A stretch of 64,000 nt of DNA from Winogradskya consettensis (GCF_018332715.1 NZ_BOQP01000043.1:62001-126000); one strand, 5' to 3'; positions 8,699-16,884 are shown, numbered from the stretch's first letter. A program made the numbers and translations. Notes: generated by a model not told the origin, from the letters alone.

Positions 8699-9640
8699 AT
8701 GGACGGCGAGACGCACTACTCGATCGGAGACCTGGCCCGGCGCACAGGCCTGTCGATCAAAACCATCAGGTTCTATTCCGACAACGGCATCGTGCCGCCC
8801 ACGGAACGCAACCCACGAGGCTATCGGCGCTACAGCGTGGACGCTGTCGCACGTCTGGATCTCGTGCGCACTCTTCGTGACCTCGGCCTGGACCTTCACA
8901 CCGTCAAGAAGGTCGTGGACCGGGAGATCGCGCTGCCCGACGTAGCCAGAGCCCACGCCGACGCGCTGGCCGTCCAGATCAAGACGCTGAGGCTACGCCG
9001 TGCAGTGTTCACCGCGGTTGCCCGACGAGGATCCACGCCAGAGGAGCTGGACGTCATGCAGAAACTGATCAAACTCTCCGAGACCGAGCGTCAACGCATG
9101 ATCAACGAATTCATCGATGCCGCGTTCGGGGACATGGAAGCCCACCCCGAGCTGGAGGGCATAGCCCGCACGATGACCCCGGCTGAGCTTCCGGACAATC
9201 CCGACGCGGACCAGGTCGAAGCATGGGTCGAGCTCGCGGAGCTGGCTCAGGACCCAGATTTTCGAGCGGGGGTGCGCCGCATGGCCGAGCACCACGCCGC
9301 CGACCGCGCCGGCGGAGCACCCGGTGTTCACCGAGATCCCGTGGCCACGGTCCGCGATCTCGCCGGCCCGGCTGTGGAGGCCGGTCTCGACCCGGCGTCC
9401 CCCCGTGCCGACAGCGTCATCAGGGCGGTAACGCAGCACTACTCGTTCGCCTGCGGACATCCGGACGACGCAGACCTGCGGCGGCGCCTGCTCACCCGGC
9501 TGGAAGCCGCCAACGACCCTCGTCGCGAGCGATACATCCAGCACCTCTCCGTCATCAACGGCTGGGCTCCGCCGGAAGACCTCGCTCCGTCGCTCAACTG
9601 GTTCATCCAGGCCCTCCGCATCCGTGAACCCGCCGCATAG
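8699..9640 (+). CDS. MerR-family transcriptional regulator
   Basis: A 313-aa regulator. Residues 6-50 form the winged helix-turn-helix (YSIGDLARRTGLSIKTIRFYSDNG, then RNPRGYRRYS), followed by the dimerising coiled coil. The remaining roughly 190 residues are a helical effector-binding region I cannot assign; it has no cysteine cluster like that of metal-sensing MerR. ATG 8699 starts the protein just before the conserved helix and lies at the expected transcription start of its promoter. Divergent pairing with the MFS gene suggests it senses the exported compound. Confidence 0.88.
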   Translation: MDGETHYSIGDLARRTGLSIKTIRFYSDNGIVPPTERNPRGYRRYSVDAVARLDLVRTLRDLGLDLHTVKKVVDREIALPDVARAHADALAVQIKTLRLRRAVFTAVARRGSTPEELDVMQKLIKLSETERQRMINEFIDAAFGDMEAHPELEGIARTMTPAELPDNPDADQVEAWVELAELAQDPDFRAGVRRMAEHHAADRAGGAPGVHRDPVATVRDLAGPAVEAGLDPASPRADSVIRAVTQHYSFACGHPDDADLRRRLLTRLEAANDPRRERYIQHLSVINGWAPPEDLAPSLNWFIQALRIREPAA

Positions 9641-9653
9641 GAGCTGGGATCAC

Positions 9654-9706
9654 GGTGAGGCGGTGAGGCGGTGAGGCGGTGAGGCGGTGAGGCGGTGAGG
9701 CGGTGA
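9654..9706 (+). repeat. Octanucleotide tandem repeat (GGTGAGGC)6
   Basis: Six perfect copies of GGTGAGGC run from 9654 to 9701, then a partial copy. They sit between the stop of the MerR gene and the stop of the convergent gene at 9711. The array is likely prone to copy-number change but touches no coding sequence. Confidence 0.9.
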
Positions 9707-9710
9707 TCGG

Positions 9711-10307
9711 TCAGCGGCGCCAGGGCGCGCGTTGGCCTTGGAGCCACCACTGCAGTGACTGGGTGACGCGGGGCAGCACGAAGTACGTCATCAGAGGGGT
9801 CAGGCAGAGCGTGGAAACCAGCGTTCGGAGAACAACATTGATGTCCGCGAGGAGGTGTCCGATGGTCACGGCGGCCAGCAGGCTCAGCGGGAAGAAGCCC
9901 ACCCAGATCGTCACCGCCTGCTTCCAGCGAGGCGGTGGCGTCGGGGCCGGGGTCAGGTCGTCGATCGAATGTTCCTGCGGTGGATCGAACCAGCCTTCGA
10001 TTCCGGTGCGCTTCTCGACCCGGGTGTGTTCAACCATGCCTTGGGCGGAGCTGAGCCACCACTGGCGCTGGGGCGATTCCTCCCAGCCGTGCAGGGCAGC
10101 CGCGTCGGAGAACCGGTACAGCATGTGCCACTCCGTGGAGCCCTGCGCCGGACGGACCCAGCCGACCCCGAGAAATCCGGGGAAGTCCTCAGCCAGCGTC
10201 GTTCCGGCGCGGACCCACGCGAGCATCTCCGCATTTCTGGACGGATCGGCCTTGCGGGTGATCGCCACGGTGACGGCGAGCTCGTGCGGTGCGGTCTCCA
10301 TTCCCAC
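9711..10307 (-). CDS. ABM-domain (antibiotic biosynthesis monooxygenase-like) membrane protein
   Basis: This protein of about 198 aa has an N-terminal ferredoxin-like ABM domain (about 10-105, with FPGFLGVGWVRP and WHMLYRF) and two C-terminal hydrophobic helices (about 132-152 and 158-180). Similar ABM-plus-two-TM proteins are common in actinobacteria and have no firm biochemical role. GTG 10307 and ATG 10301 are both possible starts. The gene is convergent with the MerR gene. Confidence 0.75.
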   Translation of the reverse strand: MGMETAPHELAVTVAITRKADPSRNAEMLAWVRAGTTLAEDFPGFLGVGWVRPAQGSTEWHMLYRFSDAAALHGWEESPQRQWWLSSAQGMVEHTRVEKRTGIEGWFDPPQEHSIDDLTPAPTPPPRWKQAVTIWVGFFPLSLLAAVTIGHLLADINVVLRTLVSTLCLTPLMTYFVLPRVTQSLQWWLQGQRAPWRR

Positions 10308-10400
10308 ATAGTGCGACGCCAGTGTTTCTGGCGTGCGGCAACCTCCTGAACCGAGACATCCAATACATCCGGTGCGAGCAGGCCGGTGCGAGCAGGAAGG

Positions 10401-10934
10401 TCAGTCCTTGTGAACGTTGGGTTTGGTACGGGGCAGAATCGTGCGTTCGCCCAGCCGGGTCAGGGCGTTCAGTGGGGCGGTTGCGAAGCCCACGAGGCGG
10501 GCCAGAGCGGGCTGGCGTTGCCGGCGCAGCAGTGGTGGGCCGATTCCGGCCAACACGTCGGTCAGTGCGGGCAGCGGACGGCCGAAGAGGGTGATCTCAC
10601 GGATGAGCCCGTCGTCGTCCAGCCGAATCAGCTGGGCTTCCTCGATCGCCTCGCGCCTGGTGCGGCCGTGGTAGAAAAGCGCCCAGGTGTCCCCGCCGCC
10701 GGTCTGTGTGTGATAGCGAATGTCATGGATGACCTCGAAGGCGCTCGCCAGCACGTCGGTCACTTGGGCGACGCCTTCGAATCGGAACGCGGCAGTCAGC
10801 GGCGAGATCAGGACTACGCCTGGGGCAAGGCACCCCGCGGCAGCCTGCGCGTCCCCGTGCTCGTCGGCCAATCGCCAGGATTGGATCGAGTCCCTGGTGG
10901 AGGTGCCGTCCGGAGCGGTTCCGGTGTCTCCCAT
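10401..10934 (-). CDS. SnoaL/NTF2-like fold protein
   Basis: This 177-aa protein looks like a small alpha+beta barrel of the NTF2/SnoaL type: helix-rich start (TRDSIQSWRLADEHGDAQAAAGCLAP), strand-rich middle, ALFYHGRTR and LIREITLFGRP near the end. Members include polyketide cyclases and binding proteins without catalysis. ATG 10934 is chosen because upstream codons would run into the divergent gene starting at 10972. Function is not predictable beyond the fold. Confidence 0.75.
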   Translation of the reverse strand: MGDTGTAPDGTSTRDSIQSWRLADEHGDAQAAAGCLAPGVVLISPLTAAFRFEGVAQVTDVLASAFEVIHDIRYHTQTGGGDTWALFYHGRTRREAIEEAQLIRLDDDGLIREITLFGRPLPALTDVLAGIGPPLLRRQRQPALARLVGFATAPLNALTRLGERTILPRTKPNVHKD

Positions 10935-10971
10935 CCCGCGACGTTTCCGTGGCTGAGGTAGGTTCCCGACC

Positions 10972-12024
10972 ATGACGGCGCTTCGAAAGATTTCAATGGC
11001 CGCTATCGGTCTGGTCACCCTGACCGCGACCAGTGGCTTCACCGCGACCGCCCCGAAACCGTCGTGGCGGCTCTCCGACACGGGCGTCACGGCACGCTTC
11101 AGGGGGCTTGCTCCGGTCAGTGACAAAGTGGCGTGGGTGGCGGGTTCCGGCGGGACCATTCTGCGTACGGTGGACGGCGCTCGGAGCTGGCAGCGGGTGG
11201 ATCCGCCGGGCACTGCCGAGCTTCAGTTCCGGGACATCGAGGCATTCGACGCCGACCACGCCGTCGCGCTGACGATCGGCGAGGGCGACCAGTCGCGGTT
11301 GTACGCGACGGCGGATGGCGGGCGTAGCTGGAAGGAGAGCTTCCGCAACGACGACCCGGCGGCGTTCTACGACTGCGTGACGTTCACCGACCGGCGTCAC
11401 GGTTTGGCACTGTCCGACCCGGTGAACGGGAAGTTCCGCATCCTCGCCACGTCGGACGGCGGCAAGAGCTGGGCCGTGCAGCCGAGCACCGGCATGCCCG
11501 ACGCGCTGACCGGCGAGTTCGCGTTCGCGGCGAGTGGTACCTGCCTGGTAACCGCTGACCACTTCGGCTCGGGCCGGGCCTGGTTCGCGACCGGGGGTGG
11601 CGAGCGGGCGCGCATCTTCGCCACCACGAACGGCGGCCGCACCTGGCGCGTGACCGACAGTGGCATTCCGAGCGGGCCGAGCGCCGGGGTCTACAGCCTG
11701 GCGTTCCGCGACCCGTGGCACGGCATCGCAGTCGGTGGCGACTATGCGGTGCCGGAGACCGCGCCGGACGCGGCCGCGACCACTCGCGACGGCGGCCGCA
11801 CGTGGACCCCGGCCCGGGCAGAGCCAGGTGAGTACCGATCGGGGGCGGCATGGCGCGGCGTGACCACCGCGCTCGCGGTCGGGCCGACTGGCAGCGATAT
11901 CAGCTACGACGGCGGCCGTAGCTGGAACGAGTTCGACTCGGGCAGCTTCGACGCGGTGCTCTGCGCCGGCGGGTCGTGCTGGGCGTCCGGCGAGCAGGGT
12001 CGTGTGGCGAGGCTTCATGGGTAA
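10972..12024 (+). CDS. Secreted Asp-box (BNR-like) beta-propeller protein
   Basis: This 350-aa protein starts with a signal peptide (ISMAAIGLVTLTATSGFTA). It contains six sialidase-type Asp boxes: TVDGARSW, TADGGRSW, TSDGGKSW, TTNGGRTW, TRDGGRTW and SYDGGRSW, evenly spaced. The layout is that of Ycf48/oxidoreductase-type seven-bladed propellers. No sialidase catalytic arginine set is evident, so a binding or assembly role is likelier than an enzyme. Its stop overlaps the start of the next gene by 8 nt, suggesting coupled translation. Confidence 0.85.
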   Translation: MTALRKISMAAIGLVTLTATSGFTATAPKPSWRLSDTGVTARFRGLAPVSDKVAWVAGSGGTILRTVDGARSWQRVDPPGTAELQFRDIEAFDADHAVALTIGEGDQSRLYATADGGRSWKESFRNDDPAAFYDCVTFTDRRHGLALSDPVNGKFRILATSDGGKSWAVQPSTGMPDALTGEFAFAASGTCLVTADHFGSGRAWFATGGGERARIFATTNGGRTWRVTDSGIPSGPSAGVYSLAFRDPWHGIAVGGDYAVPETAPDAAATTRDGGRTWTPARAEPGEYRSGAAWRGVTTALAVGPTGSDISYDGGRSWNEFDSGSFDAVLCAGGSCWASGEQGRVARLHG

Positions 12025-12748
12025 AACCGCGAAGACAGTCGGTGGCATTGCCGCAGCGGTGGTGGCCATCTGCTGTGCGGCCGGTGTGCTCTCCTCGATC
12101 GGGGAGATATTCGACCAGACGCCGTACATCTGGCCTGCGATCGGGGCGTCGGTCGTCGTCGCACTGGGAGCGGCTCTGGCGTACCAGAAGGTCCAGGCCG
12201 GGCGCGCGAAACGTGAGCTGGAGGCATGGACGGATTGGGAGGACGTCGGCACGGACGGGCCGTGGCCATGGGCGATGGTCCTGGCCCGGACATCGGTGGC
12301 CACGCCGACCGCTGCGTGGTCCGGCTGGGCCGACGGTTTCCCGGTCAAGGCCGGCGTGATCACCTGGTCGGGGATGGGCCTGCGGGACCTGACCGGGAAG
12401 TTCGACGGGACCGGGGTGTTCGCATGTGTCCGTCTGCCCCGGCCGCTGCCCCTGGCGGCAGTGCACCTGCGCCCCGACGCGACGGGTAAGACGTTCGACG
12501 AGCGCTTCCAGGTCAAGGGAACAATCGGGGACGTCCAGCGGATCGTGCACGTCGACAACACGGTTCCACCGTGGACGATCACCGGCGAGGAGCTCTTCGT
12601 CATCGTCCCGGTCGCCGAGCCAGTCCGCCCACGCCACATCCAGGACATCGCCCGGCGCGCGGCGTGGGCCGCACAGCTCGCAATTGAAGAGGTCACCACG
12701 CCAGGTGGGAGTTCAGCACGCGAACCGGGAGCGGGAAACACAGGCTAG
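12017..12748 (+). CDS. Membrane protein of unknown function
   Basis: 243-aa protein starting at ATG 12017, inside the last codons of the propeller gene. It has two N-terminal hydrophobic helices (about 7-28 and 38-57) and then a roughly 180-residue soluble part rich in beta strand (VFACVRLPRPLPLAAVHLRP, then EELFVIVPVAEPVRP). No family is recognised. The overlap with the preceding secreted propeller suggests the two products work together at the membrane. Confidence 0.75.
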   Translation: MGKTAKTVGGIAAAVVAICCAAGVLSSIGEIFDQTPYIWPAIGASVVVALGAALAYQKVQAGRAKRELEAWTDWEDVGTDGPWPWAMVLARTSVATPTAAWSGWADGFPVKAGVITWSGMGLRDLTGKFDGTGVFACVRLPRPLPLAAVHLRPDATGKTFDERFQVKGTIGDVQRIVHVDNTVPPWTITGEELFVIVPVAEPVRPRHIQDIARRAAWAAQLAIEEVTTPGGSSAREPGAGNTG

Positions 12749-12784
12749 GACCCAAAGACGCGGGCCACGAGCGACCCACGTAAG

Positions 12785-13025
12785 CGAGCATGGCCCGGGC
12801 CCTGGAGCGCGAGGGCCGGGGCTCGGAGCGCGAGGGCCGGGGCCGGGGCCGGCAACGCCAGGCCAGGCAGCACGGGGCCGGGAGCCGAGAGCGCCAAGGC
12901 CAGCAGCGCCAGGGCGGGGGCCGGGAGCCGGGAGCGCCAGGGGCCGGGGCCGGGAGCCGGAACGACAGGGGCCGGGAGCCGGGAACGCCAGGGGCCGGGA
13001 GCCGGGAACGACAGGGGCCGGGAGC
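12785..13025. repeat. GGGAGCCGGGAACG-type minisatellite
   Basis: Between two convergent genes is an array of imperfect units of about 24 bp built from GCCGGGAGCCGGGAACGCCA with C/A and G/A variants. It starts as GGCCGGGGCTCGGAGCGCGA units further left. No gene is supported; apparent frames are composition artefacts. Confidence 0.8.
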
Positions 13026-13032
13026 TCGGGGG

Positions 13033-13668
13033 TTAGGAGTTCAGGTAGGTGAGGACGGCGAGGACTCGGCGGTTGTCGTCGTCGGAGGGGGGCATGGCTA
13101 GTTTGGTGAAGATGTTGTTGATGTGCTTGCTGATGGCTTTTTCGGTGATGTAGAGCTTGGCGGCGATGGCGGCGTTGGAGCGGCCTTCGGCCATTTGGGC
13201 TAGGACTTCGCGTTCGCGGCCGGTGAGGATGGCGAGGGGTTCGCGGCGGGCCAGGAGTTGGGAGACGACTTCGGGGTCCATGGCGGTGCCGCCGGCGGCT
13301 ACTCGGCGGACGGCGTCGACGAATTGGCCGACGTTGGAGACTCGGTCCTTCAGGAGGTAGCCGACTCCGCCGCCGGAGCCACTCAGGAGTTCGCGGGCGT
13401 AGAGGGGCTCGACGTGCTGGGAGAGGACCAGGATGGGGAGGCCGGGGACTTCGATGCGGGCGGCCAGGGCGGCCTGGAGGCCCTCGTCGGTGAAGGTCGG
13501 GGGGAGGCGGACGTCGACGACGGCGACGTCCGGGCGGTACTTCAGCAGGGCGGGGAGCAGGGCGGGGCCGTTGTCGACCGCTTCGACGACCTCGAAGTCG
13601 AAGGCCTCCAGGAGACGGGTCAGTCCGTCGCGGAGGAGGGCGAGGTCTTCGGCGAGGACAACACGCAC
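13033..13668 (-). CDS. LuxR/NarL-family response regulator
   Basis: 211-aa response regulator. The receiver domain has the acidic pocket E7/D8 and the phospho-acceptor D53 in VAVVDVRLPP. The output domain has LTGREREVLAQMAEGRSNAAIAAKLYITEKAISKHINNIFTKL, the NarL helix-turn-helix. Translation starts at GTG 13668 with CTGGAG upstream. Its start lies inside the last 49 nt of the partner kinase gene, so the pair is translationally coupled. Confidence 0.95.
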   Translation of the reverse strand: MRVVLAEDLALLRDGLTRLLEAFDFEVVEAVDNGPALLPALLKYRPDVAVVDVRLPPTFTDEGLQAALAARIEVPGLPILVLSQHVEPLYARELLSGSGGGVGYLLKDRVSNVGQFVDAVRRVAAGGTAMDPEVVSQLLARREPLAILTGREREVLAQMAEGRSNAAIAAKLYITEKAISKHINNIFTKLAMPPSDDDNRRVLAVLTYLNS

Positions 13669-14906
13669 GGTAACTCCAGGGTGACGACGGTCGGGCCTCC
13701 CGGTGGGGAGGACAGGGTCATCGTCCCATCGAACGCTGCAAGCCTGCGTTCCATCCCTCGCAGGCCGGTTCCCTTGCCGGGGTCGGCGCCGCCGTGGCCG
13801 TCGTCCAGGACGACGACGGCGAGGGTGCCGTCGTGGTAGACGATGGTGACGGCGGCGGTCTGGGCGCCGCTGTGGCGGACCACGTTGGTCAGTGCTTCGG
13901 CGATGACGAAGTAGGCGGCCGATTCGACGGGGGTCTGGGGGCGGCCCGGGAGGTCGATGTCGACCTCGACGGGCATGGACATGCTGATCGCGAGGGCTCG
14001 CACGGCGCCGTCGAGGCCGCGTTCGGCGAGGACCGGTGGATGTATGCCGCGGACCAGGTGGCGCAGTTCGACCAGGGCGATGCCGCTGGCCTCGCGGGCC
14101 TCGGCGAGCAGTTTGCGGGCGGCGGCCGGGTCGCGGTCGAGCAGTTCCTCGGCGAGGCCGATGGTCATGCCGAGCGAAACCAGCCGGGCCTGGGCGCCGT
14201 CGTGCAGGTCGCGTTCGATGCGGCGCAGCTCGGCGGCCTGGGCGTCGACGGTGTCGGCGCGGGTGACGGTGAGATGGGCGACCCGGAGGCGCAGTTCGGC
14301 GGCGCGGGTCGGGGCCAGGAACAGCTTCGCGAACAGCGCGTCGACCTTGCGCAGCTGCGGGGCGACGATGAGGCCGGCGGCGAGGAACAGCGCGCCCTGC
14401 GGCAGCGAGAGCAGGCCCTCGCTGAAGTTCTCGATCGGCCAGTAGACGCCGTAGCCGTACCAGACATCACCGAGGTGCAGCCACAGCGGGAGCAGGATGA
14501 TGCCCTGCAGACCGTAGGCCGGCAGCAGCAGGATGAGTACGCCGAGAGCGGCCCCGATGATCCCGCCGGGCAGCAGCCACGCCACGTCACGCCACGTCGC
14601 CGGGTCGGTGAGGATCCACTTGAAGCGCCGCCAGCCGCCGGTCAGCGCCGGCTGCGGTTGCGGCGCGTACGGGCGGGCGATGACCACGCCGGCGCCGGTT
14701 GCCAGCCGCCGGACGAGGTCGGTGCGGGCCCGCAGGACCTTGGTCATGAGGGGCAGCGCGAACATGCCGATGCCGGCGGCGGGGGTGAGCGCGAGAGCGA
14801 CCAGCCAGAAGACGAGAAGCGGCACGTTGAAGACGGACAGCACGATCTCGAGGACGCCGACGGCGACGGCTCGCAGCCCCTGGCGTACCCACGATCTCGT
14901 CTCCAT
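13620..14906 (-). CDS. HisKA_3-type sensor histidine kinase
   Basis: 428-aa kinase, start ATG 14906. The N-terminal half is a membrane region with four to six hydrophobic helices (two before residue 60, others at about 115-190). It then has a NarX-type dimerisation helix with the phosphorylated His in RIERDLHDGAQARL, and an HATPase domain with EALTNVVRHS and GTGLRGMERR. It should phosphorylate D53 of the overlapping regulator. It is divergent from the desaturase at 15016, a membrane-lipid enzyme, so control of that gene is a reasonable guess. Confidence 0.93.
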   Translation of the reverse strand: METRSWVRQGLRAVAVGVLEIVLSVFNVPLLVFWLVALALTPAAGIGMFALPLMTKVLRARTDLVRRLATGAGVVIARPYAPQPQPALTGGWRRFKWILTDPATWRDVAWLLPGGIIGAALGVLILLLPAYGLQGIILLPLWLHLGDVWYGYGVYWPIENFSEGLLSLPQGALFLAAGLIVAPQLRKVDALFAKLFLAPTRAAELRLRVAHLTVTRADTVDAQAAELRRIERDLHDGAQARLVSLGMTIGLAEELLDRDPAAARKLLAEAREASGIALVELRHLVRGIHPPVLAERGLDGAVRALAISMSMPVEVDIDLPGRPQTPVESAAYFVIAEALTNVVRHSGAQTAAVTIVYHDGTLAVVVLDDGHGGADPGKGTGLRGMERRLAAFDGTMTLSSPPGGPTVVTLELPCVLSSPKTSPSSATD

Positions 14907-15015
14907 GTCCTTATTGTCGGCCACCGGGGCCTGCGGAAACAGGGGTGCTAGCCCTACCAGGGGTGGGGACCTCACACTCCTGTCGATGGCTTTCGCGCGC
15001 GGGAGCCTGAACGGT

Positions 15016-16056
15016 ATGACAACGACGACGGAACGGCCGCACACGGCGGCCGGCAGCGACTTCGCCGAGCTTGGCCGGCGAATCACCCGGGCGGGCCTGC
15101 TGAACCGCAAACCCGCCTATTACGCGTTGCGCATCAGCCTCGTGGCTCTGACGCTCGCCGGTGGGTGGGCGGCGTTCTTCGTGCTCGGGTCCTCCTGGTG
15201 GACCCTGGCGATCGCCGTCTTCCTGGGCATCGTTTTCGCCCAGGTGGCGCTGGTCACTCATGATCTCGCGCATCGCCAGGTCTTCCGCACCAGCACCCCG
15301 AGTGCCCGCGCCGGCGTCATCGCCGCGAACCTGCTGATCGGTATGAGCTACGGCTACTGGCAGGACAAACACACCAAACACCACGCCAACCCGAACCACG
15401 ACGACCTCGACCCCGATGTGACCCCCGCCGTTCTGGTCTGGACCCAGGACGCGGCCGCCGAGCGGAAGGGCGCCTTCGCCCGCTGGCTGACCCGCAACCA
15501 GGCCTGGCTGTTCTTCCCGCTGACCACTCTGCTGAGCCTGAGTCTGCGCAAGGACAGCATCCGCGCCCTGTTCAACGGCCCGGTGAAGCACCGCGCCCGG
15601 GAAGCGACCCTGCTGTCGCTGCACGTCATCGGCTACCTCGCCGCGCTGCTCCTGGTGCTCAGCCCGCTGCAGGCTCTCGCGTTCTTCGCCGTGCACCAGG
15701 CGGTCTTCGGCCTCTATCTCGGCATGACGTTCGCCCCGAACCACAAGGGCATGCCCCACCCGACCGGCGACGAGGATTTCCTGCGCAAGCAGGTGCTGAC
15801 TTCCCGGAACGTACGCGGTGGGTGGCTCACCGACATCGCCCTTGGCGGCCTGAACTACCAGATCGAGCATCACCTGTTCCCGTCGATGCCCACCCCGAAC
15901 CTGCGCAGGGCCCAGCCGATCGTCCAGGCCTACTGCCGGGAAATAGGCGTGTCGTACGAGGTCACGGGCTTGATCGACTCCTACGCCATCGCCCTGCGCC
16001 ACCTGCACGACGTGGGCGCCCCACTCAGAGTGACCCCGGCTCCCCCGTCTCGATGA
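15016..16056 (+). CDS. Membrane fatty acid desaturase
   Basis: 346-aa integral membrane di-iron enzyme that puts a double bond into acyl chains. Three histidine boxes are visible: H82DLAH86, H119TKHH123 and QIEHH near residue 285. The last has the Q that marks front-end/acyl-lipid desaturases. Hydrophobic helix pairs lie at about 38-80 and 190-225. No cytochrome b5 domain is fused. Start ATG 15016. It is divergent from a two-component kinase, as in cold-responsive desaturase loci, but no operator is evident. Confidence 0.93.
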   Translation: MTTTTERPHTAAGSDFAELGRRITRAGLLNRKPAYYALRISLVALTLAGGWAAFFVLGSSWWTLAIAVFLGIVFAQVALVTHDLAHRQVFRTSTPSARAGVIAANLLIGMSYGYWQDKHTKHHANPNHDDLDPDVTPAVLVWTQDAAAERKGAFARWLTRNQAWLFFPLTTLLSLSLRKDSIRALFNGPVKHRAREATLLSLHVIGYLAALLLVLSPLQALAFFAVHQAVFGLYLGMTFAPNHKGMPHPTGDEDFLRKQVLTSRNVRGGWLTDIALGGLNYQIEHHLFPSMPTPNLRRAQPIVQAYCREIGVSYEVTGLIDSYAIALRHLHDVGAPLRVTPAPPSR

Positions 16057-16462
16057 ACCGGATCACGGCACGGCGCAGCTGGTCGAGGAAGTCCTCCAGG
16101 TCCTCGGCCACGGGCTCGAAATCGCCGTCCTGTGATGCCGTGACCGATCGCCAGACAGTGCCGTCCGCTCGAACGGCGAAGAGAATCCCACCGCCGTCGC
16201 TGGCGAATACCCCGCCGGAGAAGTCGTGGTCGGCCGAGTGGATGAAGTACCCGTTACCGACATCCGGCAACGACACTTCCTCGATCACGCGGTAGAAGCC
16301 GGCCAGGGAATCCGGCAGCGCGGCGCCGGATTCTCCGGACGTCGCCGCCACGATCCGGTTGTCACCCGGCGCATAGCCGTGAGCGCGTTCGAAGCCCGCG
16401 ACGAACGGCCGCAGCCGACCGTCGAGATCGTCCCGCCATGCCGCCAGCCATTGAGGATCCAC
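16025..16462 (-). CDS. SMI1/KNR4 (SUKH)-family protein
   Basis: 145-aa protein with the SUKH pattern: LPDSLAGFYRVIEEVSLPDVGNGYFIH, then FASDGGGILFAV and a C-terminal helix. SUKH proteins often serve as immunity proteins against secreted toxins but also occur alone; no toxin gene is adjacent. GTG 16462 lies one base beyond the tRNA-like gene at 16464, so the true start or leader is uncertain. Its 3' end overlaps the convergent desaturase gene by 32 nt. Confidence 0.7.
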   Translation of the reverse strand: MDPQWLAAWRDDLDGRLRPFVAGFERAHGYAPGDNRIVAATSGESGAALPDSLAGFYRVIEEVSLPDVGNGYFIHSADHDFSGGVFASDGGGILFAVRADGTVWRSVTASQDGDFEPVAEDLEDFLDQLRRAVIRFIETGEPGSL

Positions 16463-16463
16463 G

Positions 16464-16536
16464 TCGCAGGCCCCGGTGTCGAACCGGGCTTTCCGCCCTT
16501 ATGAGGGGCAGCTGAGCAGCCAGCGCTCCGCCTGCG
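16464..16536 (-). tRNA. tRNA-like gene with CAU anticodon (Met or Ile2) and abnormal D-arm
   Basis: The 73-nt cloverleaf has a perfect 7-bp acceptor stem (CGCAGGC/GCCTGCG), an anticodon arm TGCCC-CTCATAA-GGGCG and a perfect T-arm CCCGG-TTCGACA-CCGGG. The 19-nt D region does not fold in the normal register. The best stem is GAGC/GCTC, which leaves only one base after the acceptor stem, and the usual U8 is missing (G instead). It lies 14 nt downstream of tRNA-Lys on the same strand. It is a divergent working tRNA or a decayed copy. Confidence 0.6.
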
Positions 16537-16550
16537 TACCCGATGATGGG

Positions 16551-16623
16551 TGCGCCACCGGGGAATCGAACCCCGAACACACTGATTAAGAGTCAGTTGC
16601 TCTACCTGTTGAGCTAGTGGCGC
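16551..16623 (-). tRNA. tRNA-Lys (CUU)
   Basis: A 73-nt standard cloverleaf: acceptor GCGCCAC/GTGGCGC with discriminator A, D-arm TAGCTCAACAGGTAGAGC, anticodon arm ACTGA-CTCTTAA-TCAGT, and T-arm CGGGG-TTCGATT-CCCCG. The CCA end is not encoded. A terminator for an upstream mini-gene ends just 5' of it at 16640. Confidence 0.97.
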
Positions 16624-16639
16624 GTGATGCGGTGCAACA

Positions 16640-16669
16640 AAAAACCGCCGTCCCGAACTGCGGGGGCGG
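16640..16669 (-). terminator. Rho-independent terminator after the 17-codon gene
   Basis: On the minus strand a CCGCCG-C-CCCG stem pairs with CGGG-A-CGGCGG around a CAGTT loop and is followed by TTTTTTG. It stands between the mini-gene stop (16690) and tRNA-Lys (16623). Confidence 0.8.
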
Positions 16670-16689
16670 CGGCGAGCGAAACGCGGTGA

Positions 16690-16743
16690 TCAGCCGCGTC
16701 GCCGGCCCGGCCCCGGGCGCTTCATCTTCACCTTCATCGTCAT
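16690..16743 (-). CDS. 17-codon mini-gene (MTMKVKMKRPGPGRRRG)
   Basis: This very short, highly basic peptide gene has every expected signal in the right place. There is a -35/-10 promoter at 16825-16796, a leader hairpin, the strong ribosome site GGAGGGAGG 6 nt before ATG 16743, the stop TGA at 16690, and a terminator with a T run 20 nt later. The peptide has Lys/Arg-rich halves round a PGPG turn. I recognise no family. It could be a true small protein (nucleic-acid binding by charge) or a leader peptide, although nothing but tRNA genes lies downstream. Confidence 0.6.
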   Translation of the reverse strand: MTMKVKMKRPGPGRRRG

Positions 16744-16767
16744 GTGAAGCCTCCCTCCGGTCAGCGC

Positions 16768-16786
16768 TCCCGGCCGCTTGCCGGGA
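16768..16786 (-). promoter_or_regulatory. Leader hairpin of the mini-gene
   Basis: TCCCGGC-AAGCG-GCCGGGA forms a perfect 7-bp stem in the predicted 5' untranslated region, between the transcription start (about 16789) and the ribosome site. It may stabilise the short message. Confidence 0.5.
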
Positions 16787-16795
16787 ACGCTCACC

Positions 16796-16825
16796 ACAGT
16801 AGAAGACGGCGACGGCCGCGATCAA
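16796..16825 (-). promoter_or_regulatory. Promoter of the mini-gene
   Basis: Minus strand TTGATC (16825-16820), 18-nt spacer, TACTGT (16801-16796). This is a good match to housekeeping actinobacterial promoters. It predicts transcription from about 16789. Confidence 0.55.
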
Positions 16826-16884
16826 CGCAATTACGCAGCCGCCGCTGACAGGCCGGAAGGTCAGGAGCGGCCTCGCGACCGAGC

